Shown one piece after another: positions 50,452-58,822 of a DNA stretch of 64,000 nt. The notes beneath the pieces are model-generated. The model was not told where the DNA came from. It searched no databases and worked only from the letters and a program-made list of their open reading frames with translations. Positions within the stretch are counted from its first letter, which is position 1, and each line of letters starts with the position of its first letter. The stretch spans positions 372,001 to 436,000 of the forward strand of contig NZ_FNKZ01000001.1 in assembly GCF_900104255.1 (NCBI RefSeq), written 5' to 3'. The DNA comes from Pseudoxanthomonas sp. CF385 (lineage in GTDB: Bacteria > Pseudomonadota > Gammaproteobacteria > Xanthomonadales > Xanthomonadaceae). The translations under genes were made by a program, and so were the position numbers.

Positions 50452-51051
50452 ATGTGGCCACGGACGAAAGCGCGGGTGCTGGGCCTGTGGCGCACGTTGC
50501 GCCTGCCCAGCCGCCATTACAGCCTCGGATTCCTGACGGTGGCCGGCTTCCTGGCGGGGGTGATGTTCTGGGGCGGCTTCAATACCGCGCTCGAGGCGAC
50601 CAACACCGAGGCGTTCTGCACCAGCTGCCACGAGATGCGCGACAACGTCTTCGAGGAGCTGAAGACCACGATCCACTACAGCAACCGGTCCGGCGTACGC
50701 GCGACCTGCCCCGACTGCCACGTCCCGCACAACTGGACGGACAAGATCGCGCGCAAGATGCAGGCCTCGAAGGAAGTCTGGGGCAAGGTCTTCGGCACCA
50801 TCAACACGCGCGAGAAATTCCTGGACGAGCGCCTGATCCTGGCCACCCACGAGTGGAACCGCCTCAAGGCCAACGACTCGCTGGAGTGCCGCAACTGCCA
50901 CGACTACGATTCGATGGACCTGACCCGGCAGGGCTCACGGGCCGCGCAGGTGCACAAGCTGTGGTTGGGCACCGGCAAGAAGACCTGCATCGACTGCCAC
51001 AAGGGCGTAGCCCACCACTTGCCGAACATGGAAGGGGTGCCTCAAGGCTGA
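50452..51051 (+). CDS. napC: NapC/NirT tetrahaem cytochrome c, quinol oxidase for Nap
   Basis: A 199-residue membrane-anchored cytochrome. One N-terminal helix ([23 protein letters not shown]) is followed by four haem motifs, CTSCH, CPDCH, CRNCH and CIDCH, with the usual spacing. NapC takes electrons from quinol to NapB. The nap operon is thus napEFDABC; napG, napH and napK are absent. Confidence 0.94.
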   Translation: MWPRTKARVLGLWRTLRLPSRHYSLGFLTVAGFLAGVMFWGGFNTALEATNTEAFCTSCHEMRDNVFEELKTTIHYSNRSGVRATCPDCHVPHNWTDKIARKMQASKEVWGKVFGTINTREKFLDERLILATHEWNRLKANDSLECRNCHDYDSMDLTRQGSRAAQVHKLWLGTGKKTCIDCHKGVAHHLPNMEGVPQG

Positions 51052-51139
51052 TGCGCCATGCCGTGTCCGCATTGCCTGCGGCGCGCCGAATGCTCCTGTG
51101 CAGCGAACGGATTTCGCACGGCACGCACGGGAGGCGGAC

Positions 51140-51532
51140 ATGGCGACAGGGGATCTGCAGGGTGTCGATGGAGACGAGACGTCCTTCCTGGACGACGCAC
51201 GGTGGCGCCTGATCGCCGACCGCCTGCCGCCCCTGGTGCGCGCCCGCGCCCACAACGGCGAACGCACGCGCAGATTCCTTGAAGCCGTGCTCTGGGTGGC
51301 GGTGAATCGCGCGCCCTGGGGCTACCTGCCGGCCGCCTACGGCGCCTGGCATACCATCTACGTGCGCTTCACCCGCTGGGTGCACGAAGGCATCTGGGAC
51401 GAGGTCCTGAAGGCGTTGGCTCCGCATCCCGAGCTGGCCGAACCGATCCGGTGGCTGCTGGCCGGCTACCGCGCGACGCGGTATCCCCGCGGTGGACGGA
51501 ACGCGATGCCTCCCACGTCCCTCGACGACTGA
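51140..51532 (+). CDS. Orphan IS5-type transposase N-terminal domain (DUF4096)
   Basis: A 130-residue protein consisting of the DUF4096 helix-turn-helix found at the start of IS5-family transposases: DDARWRLIADRLPPL, RRFLEAVLWVAVNRAPWGYLPAAYGAWHTIYVRFTRWVHEGIWDEVLKAL. No DDE domain follows, and no terminal inverted repeats were identified. It could be a decayed insertion sequence, or a domesticated DNA-binding protein. The stop codon, a clear ribosome-binding site (GGGAGGCGG) and high GC like its neighbours argue that it has been kept for some time. Confidence 0.7.
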   Translation: MATGDLQGVDGDETSFLDDARWRLIADRLPPLVRARAHNGERTRRFLEAVLWVAVNRAPWGYLPAAYGAWHTIYVRFTRWVHEGIWDEVLKALAPHPELAEPIRWLLAGYRATRYPRGGRNAMPPTSLDD

Positions 51533-51533
51533 G

Positions 51534-51553
51534 CCGCGCGGTATCCCGCGCGG
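51534..51553. terminator. GC-rich hairpin between convergent genes
   Basis: Two CCGCGCGG arms (51534-51541 and 51546-51553) surround TATC. There is no T-tract on either side, so it may be a weak or Rho-assisted bidirectional terminator. Confidence 0.4.
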
Positions 51554-51558
51554 TCGCG

Positions 51559-52833
51559 TCAGGGCTCGCCTGGATGGCCCTCGATATCCGCGTCGACTGC
51601 GTCCGGTGATTGGCGCGCGACGATGCTGCTCGCGGTCAGGTCGCCGGTGACGTTGCCGGTGGTGGCGAACACGTCCGGGATGGTGTCCACCGCCAGCAGC
51701 AGGCCCAGCGGTTCGATCGGCAGGCCCATCGACTGGGTCACCGGCATCACCGTGGCCATGAAGCTGACCTGGCCCGGCAGGCCGATCGAGCCCAGGCTGA
51801 TCACCACGGCCAATGCGGCACCGGCGGCCAGCGTCACCGCGTTGAGGTCGATGCCGTAGGCCCACGCGACGAAGCACGCAGCCACGACGTACTGGATGGG
51901 GCTGGTGATGCGGAACAAGGTCACCGCCATCGGCAGCACCAGCGCCGCGACCGCGCGCGGATGGCCCAGGCGGAAGCGCGCGGTTTCGACCATCGCCGGC
52001 AGCGAAGCCAACGACGATTGCGTGCTGGCAGCCACCACCTGCGCGGGCAGGATCGCCTTGGCGAACGCGAGCGGGGACTGCCGCGCGAACACCGCCACCA
52101 GCAGGTAGCAGATCAGCGTGGCGCCGAGGTACATGCCGCACTGCAGGGCGATGTAGCCGGCCAGCGCACCGATCACGCCGATGCCGGCCTGCGCGCAGAC
52201 CGCCAGCACCAGTGCGAACACGCCGATCGGCGCGGCCACCAGCATCCAGCGCACGATGACGATCATCGTGTCGGCGATGCCATGGCAGAACGTGATGATC
52301 TGCGCGCGTCGATCCGCGTCCACGCGGGTCAACGCGAAGCCGAAGAACAGCGCGAACACCACCACCGGCAGCATGGCGCCCTGGGCCGCCGCCATGATCG
52401 CGTTGCTCGGCACGATGGCGCCGATCCATTGCGCCAGGCCGGGCGTCTCGGTGACGCCTGCGGCGGGCAGCGTTCCGTGCAGCGTCGCGGTCAGCGCCGG
52501 GCTCGGCGGCACCGCCGACAGCACCAGGGGCGCGACGATGGCGGCGTACGCGGCGAACAGCGACAGCACCGCGATGAACACCACCATCGCGCGTCGCGCC
52601 ACGCGGCCGGAGGCGGCGGCATCGCTCGCCGTGGCCACGCCGAGGATCACCAGCGACAGCACCAATGGCACCACGGTCATCTGCAGGCCACTGAGCCACA
52701 GCTTGCCGATCGGCTGGGCGATCGCGACGGCGGTGCCGGCGGAGTCCGGCCACCAATGCGCCAATGACAGGCCGGTGAGCGCGCCCGCCACCAGGCCGAT
52801 CAGGACGCGCGCGGTGGCGCCGGGCCACTTCAT
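51559..52833 (-). CDS. Dicarboxylate/amino acid:cation symporter (DAACS/SDF family)
   Basis: A 424-residue inner-membrane symporter with eight helices and two re-entrant loops. The signatures are QMTVVPLVLSLVILGV, a Ser/Thr-rich hairpin ASTQSSLASLPAMVE, FRITSPIQYVVAA and the TM8 block VDTIPDVFATTGNVTGDL. Members take up Glu, Asp, succinate and related anions with Na+ or H+. Placed after an L,D-transpeptidase-fold protein, an RpiR regulator, an Ala-Glu-type epimerase and an NlpC/P60 enzyme, it may import amino acids such as glutamate released from murein peptides. The start overlaps the preceding gene by 4 bp. Confidence 0.88.
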   Translation of the reverse strand: MKWPGATARVLIGLVAGALTGLSLAHWWPDSAGTAVAIAQPIGKLWLSGLQMTVVPLVLSLVILGVATASDAAASGRVARRAMVVFIAVLSLFAAYAAIVAPLVLSAVPPSPALTATLHGTLPAAGVTETPGLAQWIGAIVPSNAIMAAAQGAMLPVVVFALFFGFALTRVDADRRAQIITFCHGIADTMIVIVRWMLVAAPIGVFALVLAVCAQAGIGVIGALAGYIALQCGMYLGATLICYLLVAVFARQSPLAFAKAILPAQVVAASTQSSLASLPAMVETARFRLGHPRAVAALVLPMAVTLFRITSPIQYVVAACFVAWAYGIDLNAVTLAAGAALAVVISLGSIGLPGQVSFMATVMPVTQSMGLPIEPLGLLLAVDTIPDVFATTGNVTGDLTASSIVARQSPDAVDADIEGHPGEP

Positions 52834-53612
52834 CGTGCGGTCTCCGGCAACTGCCAGTCGCGTGCCAGGCGTGCGTACTCCGCGCGCGGCAGCAGGACGA
52901 ACACCGGCCGCTCGGCCGGCTGCAGCCAGGCGAACAGCGCGTCCATCGTCTCGGCCGCCATCGCGGTGCAACCGGCGGTCGCTTCACCGGCCGTGCGCCA
53001 CAGGTGCGCGAAAATGCAGCTGCCGCCGCGTGGCGTCGCGGTGGCGTTGTGGCCGATCACCAGGCCTTCGCGGTAACGCGGGTCGCCGTTGTTGTGCAGG
53101 TCCAGGCGCATCGGTTCGGTGGAGCCCTTCGCCGCGGCCTCACCGGTCTCGCGCGTGTCGATGATGCGGTTGTAGAGCGGCGAGTCCGGCACGTCGATGC
53201 AGTAGCTGGTGGCCTGCATCGCGCGGTAGGGCAGCGCGGTCTCGCCCTTCGCCGCGTAGCCGAACGCCTCACCCAGGGTGAACACGCCGGCGGGCGCGCG
53301 GCCGTCGCCTTCCTGTTTGCGCGGGCCTTCGTTCTGCGCCGGATGCAGGCCCAGGCCCCAGGCGGCGCCATTGCGGCCCACGGCAATCGGCGCGGTCTCC
53401 GCCGCGGCGTGCCACCGGTTGTCCTTCCATTCGAAGCGCTGCAGCGTGCCTTGCGTGGCGTCCCACCCGTCGGTCAGTACCAGCACCAGCTGGCGGGCAT
53501 CGCGCCACGGCAGCGGCGACGGCGTGGTCGCCGGGGCGGCGCGGGCGCTGGCGCAGGACACCAGCAGGGCGGCGGACAGAACGAGGCGGAACACGCGGGG
53601 CAGGACGGGCAT
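52830..53612 (-). CDS. YkuD-fold L,D-transpeptidase family protein
   Basis: A 260-residue exported protein (MPVLPRVFRLVLSAALLVSCASARA; the LVSCA part could also be a lipobox). The catalytic region reads VIGHNATATPRGGSCIFAHLW, then TAGCTAM with the nucleophilic Cys. It belongs to the L,D-peptidoglycan transpeptidase subgroup in which the HGC motif is changed to AGC. Members cross-link or trim murein. ATG at 53612 overlaps the RpiR stop by one base; GTG at 53615 is also possible. It is in the same run as other murein-peptide genes. Confidence 0.8.
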   Translation of the reverse strand: MPVLPRVFRLVLSAALLVSCASARAAPATTPSPLPWRDARQLVLVLTDGWDATQGTLQRFEWKDNRWHAAAETAPIAVGRNGAAWGLGLHPAQNEGPRKQEGDGRAPAGVFTLGEAFGYAAKGETALPYRAMQATSYCIDVPDSPLYNRIIDTRETGEAAAKGSTEPMRLDLHNNGDPRYREGLVIGHNATATPRGGSCIFAHLWRTAGEATAGCTAMAAETMDALFAWLQPAERPVFVLLPRAEYARLARDWQLPETAR

Positions 53613-54466
53613 CACGACTCCAGCAGGTGATGGATGCGTTCGAGGTTGATCGCGAGCTGGCGGTGCCGGCCGGGGTTCTGGCAGAGCAGCACGAACAGGA
53701 AATCCAGCAACGACTGCAGGGACGAGCGGTACAGCAGCTGTTCGACGTGCGGCTCGGGATCGTGCGCGGACACCACCAACGCCGCGTCGGCATGCGCGCG
53801 CAGCGGGTTGGCGGTGTGGCGGGTGATCGAGATGACCTTGCCTTCGCAGGCCTGGAACTGGCGGCTGACCTGCGAGAGCTCGGGCAGCTTGCCGAATTCG
53901 GAGAACACCAGCAGCACGTCGCCCGGACGCGCCGCCGACAGGTTGGCCATCATCAGGATGGGGTCGGCGTGCGGCACGGTCAGCAGGCCGAGCAGCGACA
54001 GCCGCACGGCGAACTCGCGTGCGAACAGGCCGTCGTCGCCCAGGCCGCAGACGAACACCTTTTCGGCGCCGTCGAGCAGGCCGACGATGGCTTCCACCTG
54101 CGCGCGCGGGTTGAGCGCGCGGGTTTCCTCTTCGGCCGCGGCCTTGCTCAGGCGCAGACCTTCCTGCAGCCGCAGGTACGCATCGCCGGCGTCGTCCTGC
54201 GTCGCAACCGGCAGCGCGGCCTGGCCGTTGCCGTTGCGCGCGATGGTCTCGCCGATGGAGTACTTGAGGTCGGGGTAACCCTTGAAGCCGAACTTCTGCG
54301 CGAACTTCACCACGCTGGACTGACTGATGCCCAGCGCGCTGGCCAGCTGCTGCGAGGAGTAGTCGCGCAGCAGGTGGGCGTTGTCCAGGATGAAGTCGGC
54401 GATGCGGCGCTCGATGGCCGACATCTGGTCGCGTTCGGAACGGATCTTCACCAGGGGCGTGGTCAT
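53612..54466 (-). CDS. RpiR/MurR-family transcriptional regulator with SIS domain
   Basis: A 284-residue regulator. An N-terminal RpiR helix-turn-helix (MSAIERRIADFILDNAHLLRDYSSQQLASALGISQSSVVKFAQKFGFKGYPDLK) is followed by a SIS sugar-phosphate-binding domain (VFVCGLGDDGLFAREFAVRL, GDVLLVFSEFGKLPELSQV). MurR, the closest named type, senses MurNAc-6-phosphate and controls murein-sugar recycling. The probable operators are the AATAAWTTATT palindromes before the transglutaminase gene and the second TonB receptor. A perfect 9-bp hairpin (54502-54522) at the end of the upstream epimerase gene may modulate expression. Confidence 0.85.
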   Translation of the reverse strand: MTTPLVKIRSERDQMSAIERRIADFILDNAHLLRDYSSQQLASALGISQSSVVKFAQKFGFKGYPDLKYSIGETIARNGNGQAALPVATQDDAGDAYLRLQEGLRLSKAAAEEETRALNPRAQVEAIVGLLDGAEKVFVCGLGDDGLFAREFAVRLSLLGLLTVPHADPILMMANLSAARPGDVLLVFSEFGKLPELSQVSRQFQACEGKVISITRHTANPLRAHADAALVVSAHDPEPHVEQLLYRSSLQSLLDFLFVLLCQNPGRHRQLAINLERIHHLLES

Positions 54467-54521
54467 GGCGGCAGTGTGAAGGCGGCGGGGTGGGCCTGAC
54501 AACGGCGGCCGGTGGCCGCCG

Positions 54522-55619
54522 TCACCCCGGCAGCAGTTCGAGGCCGCGGATTTCGCGGATGCCCAGGCCCGGCGCGTCGGTGATGGTGATTTCCGACTCG
54601 TTGAAGATCACGCCGCCCTCGACCGGGTTGAACTGGCCCAGCGACGGGCCGTCCAGGTCGATCTTGGTGATCACGTTGGCCTTCGCCGCCGCCACGTGCA
54701 CGGCCGCGGCGACGCTGACGCCGGCCTCGATCATGCAGCCGATCATGCATTCCACGCCGTACAGCGAGGCGATGTCGGCGATCCGGATGGCGTTGGAGAT
54801 GCCGCCGGTCTTCATCAGCTTGATGTTGATGATGTCGGCCGCGCGCATCTTGATCAGGTCGATCACTTCGGTGGGGCCGAACACGCTCTCGTCGGCCATC
54901 ACCGGCGTGTGCACGCGGTCGGTGACGTACTTCAGGCCGTCCAGGTCGCGCGCCTTCACCGGCTGCTCCAGCAGCTCCAGCACCACGCCGGCGTCTTCCA
55001 GGTTCTGCATCGCGAACACGGCCTGTTTCGCGGTCCAGCCCTGGTTGGCGTCCAGGCGCAGCAGCGCGCGGCCTTCCACCGCCGAATAGATCGCCTTGAC
55101 CCGTTCGATGTCCAGGCCGATGTCCTTGCCCACCTTGATCTTCAGCGACTCGAAGCCGCGTTCCACCGCGCTGATCGAATCGGCCACCATCTTGTCGATG
55201 TAGTCCACGCTGATGGTGATGTCGGTGGTGATCACCGGGTCGCCGCCGCCCAGCATCTTGTACAGCGGCGCGTCGTAGAGCTGCGCCCACAGGTCGTACA
55301 CCGCGATCTCCACCGCGGCCTTGGCGCTGGTGTTGCGCTCCAGCGCGGTCTGGATGAGGTCGGTGATGCGATTGAGGTTGGCGACGTCCTGGCCGATCAG
55401 GCGCGGGCGGATGAACTTGCCGATCGCCTCGATGATCGAGCCGTGGGTGTCGCCGGTGATGACCGCCGTGGCCGGCGCCTCGCCGTAGCCGATGTGGCCG
55501 GTGTCGGTGTGCACGATCACCACGATGTCCTCCACCGTGTCGACGGTGCGCAGCGCGGTCTTGAACGGCGTCTTCAGCGGCACGCGCAGCATGCCGAACC
55601 GGATGTCGGTGATCTTCAT
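54522..55619 (-). CDS. Enolase-superfamily dipeptide epimerase (L-Ala-D/L-Glu type)
   Basis: A 365-residue muconate-lactonising-subgroup enzyme. The KxK catalytic lysines are in SLKIKVG, the metal ligands in LRLDANQGW (D), LELLEQPV (E) and VMADESVF (D), and the second-barrel lysine in INIKLMKTGG. This matches L-Ala-D/L-Glu epimerases (YcjG/YkfB), which convert the murein-derived dipeptide for degradation. It overlaps the NlpC/P60 gene by ATGA (55616-55619). Specificity for Ala-Glu is inferred from the neighbours; other dipeptides are possible. Confidence 0.88.
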   Translation of the reverse strand: MKITDIRFGMLRVPLKTPFKTALRTVDTVEDIVVIVHTDTGHIGYGEAPATAVITGDTHGSIIEAIGKFIRPRLIGQDVANLNRITDLIQTALERNTSAKAAVEIAVYDLWAQLYDAPLYKMLGGGDPVITTDITISVDYIDKMVADSISAVERGFESLKIKVGKDIGLDIERVKAIYSAVEGRALLRLDANQGWTAKQAVFAMQNLEDAGVVLELLEQPVKARDLDGLKYVTDRVHTPVMADESVFGPTEVIDLIKMRAADIINIKLMKTGGISNAIRIADIASLYGVECMIGCMIEAGVSVAAAVHVAAAKANVITKIDLDGPSLGQFNPVEGGVIFNESEITITDAPGLGIREIRGLELLPG

Positions 55620-57085
55620 GGAGCCCCTTGGGGACGGATTCTCTGGATGGCGGTGATGCGGTCGACCGTGGGCTGTTCGCTGTTGAACATCAGCGGCTCC
55701 AGCGGGGTGACGGCGACGGAATTGAGGCGCGCACGCACGGGCGCGCCGTCGGTGCCGCGGTAGGTGATGCCGGTGGTGTCATGGATCGTGTAGGTGGTGC
55801 CGTTGTCGTGGCCGATCACCATCATCACGTGGCCGGGGATGTAGACCAAGTCCCCCACCTGCAGGGTGCGCAGCACGGCCAGGCGCTGTTCGTGGGTGGT
55901 CGAGGCGTCGAAGCCCACGCGTTCCAGCGCCGGGCTCACGGCCTGGGCGCTGGTGTTGCGCGGCAAGGTGATGCCCATGCTGCGGTAGACCTCGGACACG
56001 AAGCCGCTGCAGTCGCGGGTGTTGTAGCTGTGGCCCCAGCCGTAGCGCTCGCCGAGGAACTTGAAGCCCTGGCGCAGCACGTTGGCCGGCGTCAGCGGCA
56101 GGTAGTCGGACGCGACATCGGCCGTGCGCGGCAGCAGCGCGGGCAGCAGGGCCAGGGCGCCGTCGTCGCGGCGCACCGGCAGCTGGACCACGTAGGCGGT
56201 GTAGGGGTGCTGGCCGTTCACCGGCGCGTCGGCGGGCCAGTCGGTGCGCAACGGCACGCGCACGCCCATGTCGAGCTGCAGTTCGGACAGGCCGGGCTCT
56301 TCCGGGTTGTAGACCGTGCGCGCGGTGGCGCCGGTCACCACCAGCGCAGGGCCGCCGCGGCCGTAGCCGAGCACGGTGTCGCGCGCGCCTTCGCCCACGA
56401 ACCGCTTTTCGATCCACGCCGCGTACAGCGGGCTGACCACGAAGTACCAATCGCCGTCGGCGCTGGTATACGCGATGACCACGGGCGTGCCGGGGAACAG
56501 CGCGCTTTCCTGGAAGCGGTCGATGTCGGTGTCGCCGCGGCTGCTGAAGACGCGCTCGCGGGTGGGGAAGGTGCGCAGGTCGGCGCGGTGCACGACCAGG
56601 CCGTAGCGGGCCGTCGTGGTGTCGGCGACCCGCGCGATGGCGGCGTTGTCGGCGAAGGAGGCGAGCCGGGCCTTCGAGACCTCGCGGCCCTGCAGGTCGT
56701 ACAGCGTGCGGGTAGGCGGCGCCGACAGCGGCACCAGCCATTCGCGGACCTGGTCGCGGGTGAGCGTGGCGGGCAGGGCGTCGAGGTCGTGGACGTGGCG
56801 GTCGGCCTGGACCATCTGCCGGTTCTGCGCGGCGACCCCGGCTGCGTCGAGAAGGGCGTGTTGCGGCTGCGCCAGCTTGTCGATCCAGTACGCGGCCTGC
56901 AGGTGGCGGTCTTCGACGCCGATGACGGCATGCGCCGGCCGCGGCAGATCCACGTTGCGCGCCGAGGCGGGCAGCGCGGCCAGCAGCATGGCGGCCAGCA
57001 GCAGGGACGCGCCCGACCGGACGCGGGCGGGGTGCCCGTGGAGGCTTGGCCACCGGGCTGGCCGGTGTTGCATCACTCGGTTCAT
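55616..57085 (-). CDS. NlpC/P60 peptidoglycan endopeptidase with SH3-like domains (YkfC-like)
   Basis: A 489-residue exported protein (signal peptide ending LPASARN). Residues about 50-340 form two SH3-like domains, including the LVPLSAPPTRTLYDLQGREV block and a DGDWYFVVSPLYAAWI block. The NlpC/P60 domain has Cys in YNTRDCSGFVSEVYRSMG, His in GHVMMVIGH and a third polar residue in YTIHDTTG. YkfC-type enzymes cut gamma-D-Glu-diaminopimelate bonds in free murein peptides. ATG at 57085 follows GGAAGGGGAG. It is first in a five-gene minus-strand operon (endopeptidase, epimerase, RpiR, L,D-transpeptidase, symporter). Confidence 0.88.
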   Translation of the reverse strand: MNRVMQHRPARWPSLHGHPARVRSGASLLLAAMLLAALPASARNVDLPRPAHAVIGVEDRHLQAAYWIDKLAQPQHALLDAAGVAAQNRQMVQADRHVHDLDALPATLTRDQVREWLVPLSAPPTRTLYDLQGREVSKARLASFADNAAIARVADTTTARYGLVVHRADLRTFPTRERVFSSRGDTDIDRFQESALFPGTPVVIAYTSADGDWYFVVSPLYAAWIEKRFVGEGARDTVLGYGRGGPALVVTGATARTVYNPEEPGLSELQLDMGVRVPLRTDWPADAPVNGQHPYTAYVVQLPVRRDDGALALLPALLPRTADVASDYLPLTPANVLRQGFKFLGERYGWGHSYNTRDCSGFVSEVYRSMGITLPRNTSAQAVSPALERVGFDASTTHEQRLAVLRTLQVGDLVYIPGHVMMVIGHDNGTTYTIHDTTGITYRGTDGAPVRARLNSVAVTPLEPLMFNSEQPTVDRITAIQRIRPQGAP

Positions 57086-57184
57086 CCGCTCCCCTTCCTT
57101 CGTGGCCCAAGCCCGCCCGTGTACATCACGCCATGCCGGGACAGGTTCTGCAAGAATATTTATTTCTTCCCATATAAAAATCAA

Positions 57185-57223
57185 GAATAAATTATTGACC
57201 CTGTATTCATGCCGTGTTACACA
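57185..57223 (+). promoter_or_regulatory. Promoter with AT-rich operator for the transglutaminase-TonB receptor operon
   Basis: GAATAAATTATTGAC (57185-57199) contains the palindrome AATAA-A-TTATT and runs into a -35 box TTGACC (57195-57200). After 17 bp comes TACACA (57218-57223) as the -10. The same arrangement occurs at 62783. A similar AT-rich block GAATATTTATTTCTT lies at 57152-57166 and may serve the divergent minus-strand operon. Confidence 0.6.
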
Positions 57224-57255
57224 ACCGTGACCGGTCGGCCTGGGGATTGTTCGAC

Positions 57256-58770
57256 GTGGATGCCAGCGTTTGCCAGCACACGGTTGCAGTACGGGGCAGG
57301 CGCCGACAGCGTCGGCTGGCCGCGTGGCTGTGCCTGGGCGGGTGGCCGATGGTACTCCTGGCGCCGGGCTTGGCCGCGGCCGGCGATCCGCTCGCCGCCA
57401 TCGTCGCCGACGTCGACCAGGGCCGCTTCCTCGAAGCCGAAACCGCCATCCGCCGGGCCCTGGCCGCGCGCGGCACCCGCGCTGCCGACCAACAGGCCCT
57501 GCAGTTCCAGCGCGAACGCATGCGCCGGATCCGCCTGGACTTCAGCCTGGACGGGGCCGCGGCGCGCGCCCGTGTCCGTAGCCAAGTGCCCGACCTGCGC
57601 GAGGACGAGTTCCAGCGCTGGGACGCCGCCGGGCTGATCGAACGCCTCGATATCGATGGCGAGCCCCGCTACTTCAACCGGTCCGTCTCGAACCTGTTCC
57701 GCCTCAGTCCGGAGGCCGCTGCGCGCCGCGCGCCGCCGGTGCGCCCGTTCGCGCAAGGGCCGTACGAAACGTTGCACCGCCACCATCGCGACGTGCTCCA
57801 GGTGGCGAAGGCGACGGCCTCCACCAGCACGCTGCCCCGCCGCGTCCGCATCACCCACCGCATCGCGGCGAAGGCCGATGCGGTGCCCGCCGGCGAGACG
57901 GTGCGCGCGTGGATCCCGTATCCGCGCGCCATCGCCGGCCAGCAAGAGGCCATCGCGCTGGTGGACAGCCAGCCGGCGCGGCCGCAGGTGGCGCCGGAAC
58001 GCGCGCTGCAGCGCACCGCCTACCTCGAGCAGCCTGCGATCGCGGGCCAGCCGACCGCGTTCTCGGTGACCTATGAAGTCACGGTGCACGCGCGCCACGT
58101 GGCGATCGACCCGGACCGCGTGGTGCCCGCCACGATCACGCCGGCGCTCGCGCCCTTCGTCGCCGAGCGCGCGCCGCACGTGATGTTCAACGAAGACCTG
58201 CGCCGCTTCAGCGCGCAGGTGGTCGGCGAGGAGACGAATCCCTATCGCATCGCGCAGAAGCTGTTCGCGGCGGTGGACCGCATCCCGTGGGCGGGTGCGC
58301 GGGAATACTCCACGATCACCAACATCAGCGACTACGCCTTCCGCGCCGGCCACGCCGATTGCGGGCAGCAGACGCTGCTGCTGATCACGCTGCTGCGCAT
58401 GAACGGGATCCCCGCGCGCTGGCAGTCCGGCTGGGCCTACTCCGAGGACGTGGAAGGCCACGACACCATGCACGACTGGGGCGCGCTGTACCTCGCGCCC
58501 TACGGCTGGGTGCCGATGGACGTGACCACCGGCCAGCTGGCCTCGGACGATCCGGCGCTGCGCTGGTTCTACCTCGGCGGGCTGGACGCCTACCGCGTCG
58601 CCTTCAACGACGACTATTCACGCGACTTCATCCCCGCCAAGCAGCACGAACGCTCCGAGACGGTGGACCTGCAGCGCGGCGAAGTGGAGTGGAGGGGCGG
58701 GAACCTCTACTTCGACCAATGGGATTACCAGTTCGAATGGACCGTGCTGCCCCGGGACGGGCGCGGCTGA
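57256..58770 (+). CDS. Exported transglutaminase-like (cysteine protease fold) protein
   Basis: A protein of about 504 residues with an N-terminal signal (RRRQRRLAAWLCLGGWPMVLLAPGLAAAG). A helical domain follows, then a beta domain, then a transglutaminase core with the Cys of GHADCGQQTLLLITLLRMNGIPAR, the His of TMHDWGALYLAPYG and the Asp of VPMDVTTG. Such periplasmic proteins are usually peptidases or isopeptidases. The start is uncertain. GTG at 57256 is chosen because the predicted -10 box ends at 57223, so an earlier GTG at 57214 would precede the transcript; ATG at 57349 would shorten the signal. It is 52 bp before the TonB receptor gene. Confidence 0.8.
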   Translation: MDASVCQHTVAVRGRRRQRRLAAWLCLGGWPMVLLAPGLAAAGDPLAAIVADVDQGRFLEAETAIRRALAARGTRAADQQALQFQRERMRRIRLDFSLDGAAARARVRSQVPDLREDEFQRWDAAGLIERLDIDGEPRYFNRSVSNLFRLSPEAAARRAPPVRPFAQGPYETLHRHHRDVLQVAKATASTSTLPRRVRITHRIAAKADAVPAGETVRAWIPYPRAIAGQQEAIALVDSQPARPQVAPERALQRTAYLEQPAIAGQPTAFSVTYEVTVHARHVAIDPDRVVPATITPALAPFVAERAPHVMFNEDLRRFSAQVVGEETNPYRIAQKLFAAVDRIPWAGAREYSTITNISDYAFRAGHADCGQQTLLLITLLRMNGIPARWQSGWAYSEDVEGHDTMHDWGALYLAPYGWVPMDVTTGQLASDDPALRWFYLGGLDAYRVAFNDDYSRDFIPAKQHERSETVDLQRGEVEWRGGNLYFDQWDYQFEWTVLPRDGRG

Positions 58771-58822
58771 ACACACCACCACCACACGATTCAACCAACA
58801 TCTTTAGCAGGAGAGAGCGGGG

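Noticed and set aside
54502..54522. Terminator between the epimerase and RpiR genes
   Set aside because: A perfect 9-bp hairpin is present but has no T-tract on the minus strand. It is noted under the RpiR gene as a possible attenuator only.
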